Positions 58,003-64,000 of a stretch of 64,000 bases of DNA are shown piece by piece. The position numbers and the translations under genes are program-made. Origin of the DNA: Polynucleobacter sp. AP-Ainpum-60-G11 (GTDB taxonomy: Bacteria; Pseudomonadota; Gammaproteobacteria; Burkholderiales; Burkholderiaceae); NCBI RefSeq assembly GCF_018688375.1, contig NZ_CP061318.1:62001-126000 (forward strand). The letters are read 5' to 3'. Below the pieces are notes generated by a model that saw only the letters and a list, made by a program, of their open reading frames with translations, had not been told where the DNA came from and searched no databases. Positions within the stretch are counted from its first letter, which is position 1. Each line of letters starts with the position of its first letter.

Positions 58003-59322
58003 TTAATCAAGTAGATTCATTCTTTTGGTTTCGGGCAGATATAGTACTGCCATAATTGCACCACCCGCCAAGAAAATTGTCGGATACCAGAGCCCTGCGA
58101 TGCTGCTTTTCCAGTATTGATTCAACCAAGTCACAATCAAAGGCAGAAGTCCGCCTATCCATCCTGCTGCAAGATTGTGCGGAAGTGTTGCTGCGCTATT
58201 TCTAGTTTTGGCTGGGAATAGTTCTGCAAGGAGGGCTGTTTGTGGGCCTACTACTAGCGCAAGGATTGCTGATAAGCCAATTAATATCAAGCTTATCAAG
58301 TATGTGGATCCAACATTACTTTGTAAGAAATGAAAGGCTGGCAGTATTAGTGTGGCGCCTAAGATTAGACCGGAGACAACTACAGGTTTTCTACCAATCT
58401 TGTCAGATAGCCATCCCGCAAAAACTGTTAGCGGCAGCAGGGCAACTGTTGCAAAGACACTCAATTGATCTACCAGTTGAGGCGGCAATTTCACAGAAGT
58501 CTTTAAAAAGATTGAGGTGTAAACCTGCACACAGAAAAATAACACTGCACCACCAGCAGAGATGCAGAAAAAAAGTAGGAACATTCTCTTTCTGATTTCA
58601 GGATCTTGGAGATTATCTCGTAAGGGGCTTTTGGATTGGGCCTCATTTTGACTTAGCTGTAAATAGATTGGCGTCTCCTCTAAAGCCATGCGAACTTTAA
58701 ACGCGAGCAGTAGCAGAATAAGTGAAAGCCAAAATGGCACGCGCCAACCCCAGGATAGAAATTCTTCTTGAGTCAGATAGCCTTGAAGCAGTGCAATTTG
58801 TAGAGTGGATACCAGGATTCCTAGTGGCCCCATGAGTTGTAAGAAGCTTGTCTTAAAGCCGCGGTTAGTGTCTCCAGCATGCTCTGTGAGGTAAACAGCA
58901 CTACCACCAATCTCACCACCTGCAGAGAGGCCCTGCAGCAGTCTTAGGCTAACTAAAAGAATGGGTGCCCAGATTCCAACTTGAGCATAGGTCGGCAAAA
59001 AACCAACGCAGACCGTTGCGATACCCATGAGGGTAATGGTAATCATGAAAACAGGCCTTCTTCCAATGCGGTCACCAATGCTGCCAAATATGGCCGCACC
59101 AATAGGCCTCACCACCATACCCACGCCAAAGGTTGCTAGGCTAGCTAATAAAGCTGTACTGGGATCACTGGAGGGAAAGAAGAGGGGTCCAAATACAACT
59201 GCAAGAGTTGCAAATGTCAAAAAGTCATACCACTCTAGAAATGTTCCGAAGCAGGCTGCAATGGCAACTTTTCTATAGGAAGGCGACGAGGTTTTTGATT
59301 CTGATTCGGAAGTAGCAGTCAA
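58003..59322 (-). CDS. MFS transporter, metabolite:H+ symporter type (ProP/KgtP-like)
   Basis: 439 aa with twelve hydrophobic segments. The MFS motifs GSIGDRIGRRPVF (loop 2-3) and GWLSDKIGRKPVVV (loop 8-9) are clear, and ATFLEWYDFLTFA-type residues (TFLEWYDFLTFATLA) at the N-terminus mark the MHS family, which takes up organic acids or osmolytes. YLTEHAGDTNRGF is also typical. Substrate not predictable. Possible operon with rmuC, which lies 14 bases upstream. Confidence 0.88.
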   Translation of the reverse strand: MTATSESESKTSSPSYRKVAIAACFGTFLEWYDFLTFATLAVVFGPLFFPSSDPSTALLASLATFGVGMVVRPIGAAIFGSIGDRIGRRPVFMITITLMGIATVCVGFLPTYAQVGIWAPILLVSLRLLQGLSAGGEIGGSAVYLTEHAGDTNRGFKTSFLQLMGPLGILVSTLQIALLQGYLTQEEFLSWGWRVPFWLSLILLLLAFKVRMALEETPIYLQLSQNEAQSKSPLRDNLQDPEIRKRMFLLFFCISAGGAVLFFCVQVYTSIFLKTSVKLPPQLVDQLSVFATVALLPLTVFAGWLSDKIGRKPVVVSGLILGATLILPAFHFLQSNVGSTYLISLILIGLSAILALVVGPQTALLAELFPAKTRNSAATLPHNLAAGWIGGLLPLIVTWLNQYWKSSIAGLWYPTIFLAGGAIMAVLYLPETKRMNLLD

Positions 59323-59336
59323 TTTTTATTCTGCGT

Positions 59337-60611
59337 TTATTCTGTGTCTGTTGACGATTCAATCAGGGGTGCAGAGATATTTTTACTAGGCTTAACACCT
59401 AGCTCACGCACCTTCTCGGCAGTACGAATGAGATTGCCTTTGCCTGACTTGAGTTTATTGAAGGCATCGTGATAACTTGTTTGAGCTTGATCTAAGCGTT
59501 GACCTAGTTTTTCAAGGTCGTCCACAAAACCGACGAACTTATCGTAGAGGGTGCCACATTGTTTTGCAATCTCTAAGGCATTGCGATTTTGGTGATCCTG
59601 ACGCCAGAGATGCGCAACAGTTCTCAGCGTAGCCATTAGAGTGCTTGGGCATACGAGCACAATATTCTTTGTCAATGCTTCTTGATAAAGATTGGGTGCA
59701 GTTTTCAGCGCCAATAGGAACGCGGGCTCAATGGGTACAAACATCAATACAAAATCTACAGAACCAATTCCATATAAAGAGCTATAGTTTTTGCTTGATA
59801 AGCCTTGAATATGTTGGCGCAGAGACTGAATGTGCGCAGCCAATTCCTGCTCGGCAATGACTGGATCGGATGCTTCTGCGTGCCTTGAGTAAGCAGTAAT
59901 CGATACTTTGCTATCAACAACGAGACTTCTACCCTCTGGCAACTTAACAACTACGTCTGGTTGCAAACGTGAGCCATCGGTCTGGGTGTGGCTATCTTGA
60001 ACCAAATACTCTTCACCTTTTCTTAGGCCCGAAGACTCGAGAATGGACTCTAGAACTAACTCACCCCAATTGCCCTGCACCTTGGGGTCACCTTTGAGTG
60101 CCTGAGTTAGCGAGCGAGTCTCATCAGACATGCGCAGATTGAGATTGGCAAGACGCTCGATCTCGCTTTTAAGCGCAAAGCGCTCGCGCGCTTCATTGCT
60201 ATAAGAAGTATTGACTTGCTCTTTAAATTCTAAAAGCTTGGTTTGTAAGGGCTTGAGTAAGGCGTCTAGATTAGCAACATTCTGTTCAGTAAAGCGTTTC
60301 GATTTATCTTCCAATATTTCGTTGGCTAGATTTTTGAATTGACTAGTCAATGCCTCTTTAGCTTCATTGAGCGACTCAATTCTTCCCAAGCCCTGCTTAC
60401 GCTCAGAATCTAGTGCCGCTTCAAGGCGGATAGCATTTTGCAGTGCCTGATCACGCTCTGCGCGAAGGCTGGTGGCTAATACAGTATCAGTTTGATTCTG
60501 TTGCTCAGCACGACTGAGAGCGGAGCGCAAATTCAGTGCATATACCAAAAGGCCTGCACATAAACCCAATGGCAGGCCAAATAGAAGCAGAGAGCTTAAG
60601 TCAAAAGTCAC
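59337..60611 (-). CDS. rmuC: DNA recombination protein RmuC
   Basis: 424 aa. An N-terminal membrane anchor (about residues 5-27), a long coiled coil (about 30-170) and the RmuC nuclease-like domain with GNWGELVLESILESSGLRKGEEY, LPEGRSLVVDSKVS and VDFVLMFVPIEPAFLLAL. RmuC limits inversions at short inverted repeats in E. coli. The PD-(D/E)XK-like residues fall in VVDSKVS. Confidence 0.93.
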   Translation of the reverse strand: MTFDLSSLLLFGLPLGLCAGLLVYALNLRSALSRAEQQNQTDTVLATSLRAERDQALQNAIRLEAALDSERKQGLGRIESLNEAKEALTSQFKNLANEILEDKSKRFTEQNVANLDALLKPLQTKLLEFKEQVNTSYSNEARERFALKSEIERLANLNLRMSDETRSLTQALKGDPKVQGNWGELVLESILESSGLRKGEEYLVQDSHTQTDGSRLQPDVVVKLPEGRSLVVDSKVSITAYSRHAEASDPVIAEQELAAHIQSLRQHIQGLSSKNYSSLYGIGSVDFVLMFVPIEPAFLLALKTAPNLYQEALTKNIVLVCPSTLMATLRTVAHLWRQDHQNRNALEIAKQCGTLYDKFVGFVDDLEKLGQRLDQAQTSYHDAFNKLKSGKGNLIRTAEKVRELGVKPSKNISAPLIESSTDTE

Positions 60612-60639
60612 AAATTCAGCCTATGGAATCGGATGAATC

Positions 60640-60948
60640 TTAGGATTGAACTAACTTTTGTAATTCGCCACTTTGAAACATTTCAGTCATGATGTCAGAG
60701 CCGCCAATAAATTCACCATTGATATAAAGCTGAGGAATAGTTGGCCAATTAGCAAATTCTTTAATGCCTTGACGAATTTCTGCGTCTTCCAATACGTTTA
60801 TCGTATGAAGTTTATCTACGCCACAGGTGCGCAAAATATTGACCGCATTTCCGGAAAAGCCGCACTGAGGAAACTGGGCATTACCCTTCATAAACAATAC
60901 AACAGGATGACTGCTAACGATTTCTTGAATTCTTGCTTGGGTATCCAT
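60640..60948 (-). CDS. grxD: Monothiol glutaredoxin (CGFS type)
   Basis: 102 aa. The active site reads [10 protein letters not shown] (Cys29 region) with KGNAQFPQ before it and [19 protein letters not shown] after it, all typical of GrxD. CGFS glutaredoxins bridge a 2Fe-2S cluster and work with BolA proteins, one of which is encoded at 34408. It follows prmC and prfA in the same direction after a 105-base gap. Confidence 0.96.
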   Translation of the reverse strand: MDTQARIQEIVSSHPVVLFMKGNAQFPQCGFSGNAVNILRTCGVDKLHTINVLEDAEIRQGIKEFANWPTIPQLYINGEFIGGSDIMTEMFQSGELQKLVQS

Positions 60949-61053
60949 AATTTTTTCCTAAATTGATGCTGTAAGGTGATCTTGAGCTGCAACTAACAAT
61001 AAGAGTAATTTTAAGGCTATCCGGAGAAAAGGGTTAATTTCTCGCTGGGGTTT

Positions 61054-61902
61054 TTAAAGGCTTTTTCTGCTAGATGCTGCGCGACTGTGACCAGCTAAAT
61101 CCTGATGAACTTGCACGTCTACTAGGCCCGCCTCTTTCATGAGTTCCACCACCGTTTCTGATTGATCAAAGCCATGCTCGACGGCAATCAAGCCACCAGC
61201 TTTCAGGTGCTGATCTGCTCCGGCAATAATGATTTCTAGGCAATTCAGCCCACTAGCGTAATCCGTAAGGGCAGATTTAGGCTCAAATCGGAGATCCCCT
61301 TGGGAGAGATGGGGGTCTTGATTGGCAATATACGGCGGATTACTCACTATCACATCAAATTGGCTCTGCTGAATTAATACCTCATACCAGCTACCTTGTA
61401 AAAACTGGATTTGCTTTGTCAAATTTAACGATTCAGTGTTTTTTATTGCAATTGCCAAAGCCTCTGTGGATTGATCTGTTGCAACAACCGAGACCAATGG
61501 AGCTGCACTTGCGATGGAAAGCGCAATGGCGCCCGAGCCCGTACCCAAGTCCAATACTCTTGCGGGTTTATTGAGTTTAGTGATTTCAGCAAGAGCAATC
61601 TCTACGAGAAGTTCAGTTTCTGGGCGGGGAATCAGCGCCCCAGGCCCCACTTGTAACTCAATATTGTGAAAGCCTTTCTTGCCCAAGATATATGCAATGG
61701 GCTCACCATGTAATCTTCTGGATGCTAGGCTTTCCCATTCTTGAAAAGCTTGCTCATTCAGGCTCATATCGTCGTGCGATAGGAGGGCAGAGCGTGGGAG
61801 TTGATAGTGTTTCTCTAATACATGGGCGAGCAGTATGCGCGCCTCATTGGCTGGCAATACGCAGTTGCTAATTAATGCGCGCAAGGAGTGACTTCCACTC
61901 AT
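61054..61902 (-). CDS. prmC: Release factor glutamine methyltransferase PrmC (HemK)
   Basis: 282 aa from the ATG at 61902. A longer frame to 61968 would overlap prfA and lacks family residues. Methylates the GGQ glutamine of release factors. The SAM motif VLDLGTGSGAIALSIA and the catalytic VSNPPYIA are clear. It lies 10 bases downstream of its substrate's gene prfA, the usual pair. Confidence 0.96.
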   Translation of the reverse strand: MSGSHSLRALISNCVLPANEARILLAHVLEKHYQLPRSALLSHDDMSLNEQAFQEWESLASRRLHGEPIAYILGKKGFHNIELQVGPGALIPRPETELLVEIALAEITKLNKPARVLDLGTGSGAIALSIASAAPLVSVVATDQSTEALAIAIKNTESLNLTKQIQFLQGSWYEVLIQQSQFDVIVSNPPYIANQDPHLSQGDLRFEPKSALTDYASGLNCLEIIIAGADQHLKAGGLIAVEHGFDQSETVVELMKEAGLVDVQVHQDLAGHSRAASSRKSL

Positions 61903-61912
61903 CCTGCTTGTA

Positions 61913-62992
61913 TTAATTGTCACCAAGTGCTGCAAGAAGTTCAGCCTGGTGTTCTGATGCCAAAGCATTGCACAGGTCGTCTAAATCCCCATCCATCATG
62001 GCATCAATCTTGTAGAGCGTGAGGTTAATGCGGTGATCTGTAATGCGCCCCTGCGGAAAGTTATACGTCCGAATACGATCGCTGCGATCACCAGAGCCAA
62101 TGAGAGATTTTCTGGTTTGGGCTTCTAGCTGATGCTTTTCACGTTCTCTTGCATCCATGATGCGTGAGACCAGCACCTTCATTGCCTGCTCTCGATTACG
62201 ATGTTGACTGCGATCATCTTGACACTCCACTACCGTTCCACTTGGTAGATGTGTGATGCGTACCGCAGAGTCTGTTTTATTAATATGCTGACCACCAGCA
62301 CCAGATGCTCTAAAAGTATCAATACGTAGTTCAGCAGGATTAATCTTTACAGCCTCCAATTCATCGGCTTCAGGCATCACTGCTACCGTGCAGGCCGAAG
62401 TATGAATACGGCCCTGAGTTTCTGTTTGAGGTACACGTTGCACGCGGTGACCACCTGATTCAAATTTGAGGCGTGAGTAGACAGACTGACCAACTAGGCG
62501 AAGAACAACTTCTTTATATCCACCCAGGTCTGATTCGGCAGCATTCACTACTTCTACTCTCCAACCCTGTCGCTCAGCAAAGCGCGTATACATCCTCAGT
62601 AAGTCACCAGCAAATAGTGCGCTCTCATCACCACCTGTACCTGCACGAATTTCTAAGAAGACGTTACGCTCATCGTTCACATCTTTAGGTAATAGTAGTT
62701 TTTGAAGCACACCCTCAAGCTCTTCCATGGTGGCTTGCGCTTGCTTTTGTTCTTCGTCGGCAAAGTCCCTCATCTCAGGATCTTTGCGCATCTCTTCGGC
62801 GGCTTGAGCATCTGCCTCAGCTTGTTTGTATAAGCCAAATTGCTCAACCACCATCGCAATATCTGAATGCTCGCGCGTGAGCTTCCGGTAGTTGTCCATA
62901 TCTTTAGTGGACTCTTCGGTGGTTAATAGGGAGTTAAGTTCGGCTAAGCGTGTGTCTAGGTGGTCTAGCTTAGCCCGCATGCTGGGCTTCAT
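61913..62992 (-). CDS. prfA: Peptide chain release factor 1
   Basis: 359 aa. Decodes UAA and UAG. The GGQ motif is in [17 protein letters not shown] (about residue 234), and the codon-recognition PxT tripeptide appears as PQT in [16 protein letters not shown]. Starts directly after the hemA stop, with no spacer, so the two are translationally linked. Confidence 0.97.
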   Translation of the reverse strand: MKPSMRAKLDHLDTRLAELNSLLTTEESTKDMDNYRKLTREHSDIAMVVEQFGLYKQAEADAQAAEEMRKDPEMRDFADEEQKQAQATMEELEGVLQKLLLPKDVNDERNVFLEIRAGTGGDESALFAGDLLRMYTRFAERQGWRVEVVNAAESDLGGYKEVVLRLVGQSVYSRLKFESGGHRVQRVPQTETQGRIHTSACTVAVMPEADELEAVKINPAELRIDTFRASGAGGQHINKTDSAVRITHLPSGTVVECQDDRSQHRNREQAMKVLVSRIMDAREREKHQLEAQTRKSLIGSGDRSDRIRTYNFPQGRITDHRINLTLYKIDAMMDGDLDDLCNALASEHQAELLAALGDN

Positions 62993-64000
62993 CTAATGAT
63001 CTTCTGGCTTGGAGTGCGAGGCGAATAATTTAGGAAGCAACTTAATCAGGGCGTCACGCTCAGCGCCATTCGAGTGTTGTAAGGCATGCAATGAACCATG
63101 CAAGAACTTATTGGTTAAGCCTTGGGCCATTGCATTGAGAACCTCTTGGGGATCTTCGCCGCGCATTAATCGTTTCATGGCCCGATCCAACTCCAACTGC
63201 CTTAGGTGTTCACCTTGTTGCTGGATATCTTGAATGAGTGGAACAGTTTTACGGCTCTGCATCCAGTGCATGAAATTACCAACGCGATCTTCAATGATTG
63301 CTTCGGCTTGACTTACAGCGGCTTGACGCAAAGAAGCGCCTGTTTGAATCATCGCACCTAAATCATCTACCGTATAGAGATATACATCATCAAGTCTTGA
63401 TATTTCAGGTTCAAAGTCACGGGGTACTGCCAAGTCAATCATCACCATCGGTTTATGGCGGCGCTGCTTTAGTGCGCTCTCTACCATGCCCAAGCCAATG
63501 ATCGGCAGTGAGGATGCGGTGCTTGAAACAATGATGTCGAATTCATGAAGACGCGAGGGAAGCTCGGATAATTTAAATGACTCTGCTTCAACATCTTGAA
63601 TCGATATCGAGTCCGCTAATTCTTGTCCGCGCTCGATGGTGCGATTGGCAATGGCAACAGCCTTAGGTTTGCGTGCAACGAAATGGGTTGCGCACAAAGT
63701 GATCATGTCACCAGCGCCGATAAACAGAACACGTTGTTCTGCAATACTTTCAAAAATACGTTCAGCTAGTCGAACGGACGCAGCCGCCATCGAAATCGAA
63801 TGAGCACCAATCTCGGTAGAGCCACGAACTTCTTTTGCAACGGCAAAGGTTTTCTGAAAGAGTTGGTTGAGATAAGTACCCAAGACGCCTGCGTCATTTG
63901 CAGTGCGCACAGCATCTTTCATCTGCCCTAAGATTTGGGTTTCACCAATCACCATAGAATCCAATCCACAGGCAACTCTAAAGGCATGACGTACCGCATC
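62993..64000 (-). CDS. hemA: Glutamyl-tRNA reductase, N-terminus cut by the window edge
   Basis: 336 codons are visible, in frame to the last base. About 100 N-terminal residues lie outside the window, so the visible ATG near 63950 is internal. [20 protein letters not shown] and [19 protein letters not shown] are part of the catalytic domain. The NADPH domain ([18 protein letters not shown]) and the C-terminal dimerisation helix follow. It makes glutamate-1-semialdehyde for heme, complementing hemB at 11255. First of the hemA-prfA-prmC-grxD run. Confidence 0.95.
   Translation of the reverse strand, partial: DAVRHAFRVACGLDSMVIGETQILGQMKDAVRTANDAGVLGTYLNQLFQKTFAVAKEVRGSTEIGAHSISMAAASVRLAERIFESIAEQRVLFIGAGDMITLCATHFVARKPKAVAIANRTIERGQELADSISIQDVEAESFKLSELPSRLHEFDIIVSSTASSLPIIGLGMVESALKQRRHKPMVMIDLAVPRDFEPEISRLDDVYLYTVDDLGAMIQTGASLRQAAVSQAEAIIEDRVGNFMHWMQSRKTVPLIQDIQQQGEHLRQLELDRAMKRLMRGEDPQEVLNAMAQGLTNKFLHGSLHALQHSNGAERDALIKLLPKLFASHSKPEDH

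Overview
The window looks like core chromosome of a low-GC betaproteobacterium of the Burkholderiaceae. A Polynucleobacter-like freshwater bacterium is my best guess, an inference from gene order and protein character rather than from any search. Pointers are the S10/spc/alpha ribosomal block, mla-bolA-murA-hisGDBHAFIE-hinT-tatABC, petABC-sspAB and hemA-prfA-prmC-grxD, all in orders typical of Burkholderiales, together with a cytochrome c4, a monofunctional HisB and a short-form HisG.

Layout. 1-9125: end of the S10 operon (rpsQ), then the spc and alpha operons (rplN to rplQ, with secY, infA, rpmJ and rpoA), closed by a clear terminator. 9193-13772: cutA, dsbD, hemB, engB and cytochrome c4. 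13866-19219: lysA-lptM, cyaY, aroB-aroK, and a strongly shortened pilus/competence-type locus (a secretin without its N1 domain plus one bitopic protein). 19360-22407: mrcA and a REP-associated tyrosine transposase. 22607-28863: gltBD. 28874-34339: mlaFEDACB and a two-gene ABC-2 exporter. 34408-44897: bolA, murA, the his genes (hisC inverted), hinT and tatABC. 44882-53337: accessory stretch with a Sel1-repeat protein, a porin and an AT-rich set of four genes that looks like a glycosylation locus. 53330-57927: mscL, petABC, sspAB and tRNA-Thr. 58003-64000: MFS transporter, rmuC, grxD, prmC, prfA and hemA (cut by the window edge).

Functionally the window covers translation, export (SecY, TatABC), outer-membrane lipid upkeep (Mla, LptM), glutamate, lysine, histidine and aromatic synthesis, heme synthesis (HemA, HemB), respiration (bc1 complex, cytochrome c4) and thiol redox (DsbD, GrxD). 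The Rieske protein begins with a twin-arginine-like segment, so it is a probable client of the TatABC system encoded in the same window.

No gene-free stretch exceeds about 210 bases. The least ordinary parts are the AT-rich glycosyltransferase cluster at 47927-53337 with a very recent 204-bp internal duplication, the minimal secretin locus at 17421-19219 next to a perfect 13-bp inverted repeat, a hairpin and mini-ORF abutting the hisB start, and structured leaders ahead of rplN and rpsD. I saw no CRISPR array, prophage or complete insertion sequence. All family assignments come from reading the proteins by eye; none was checked against a database.
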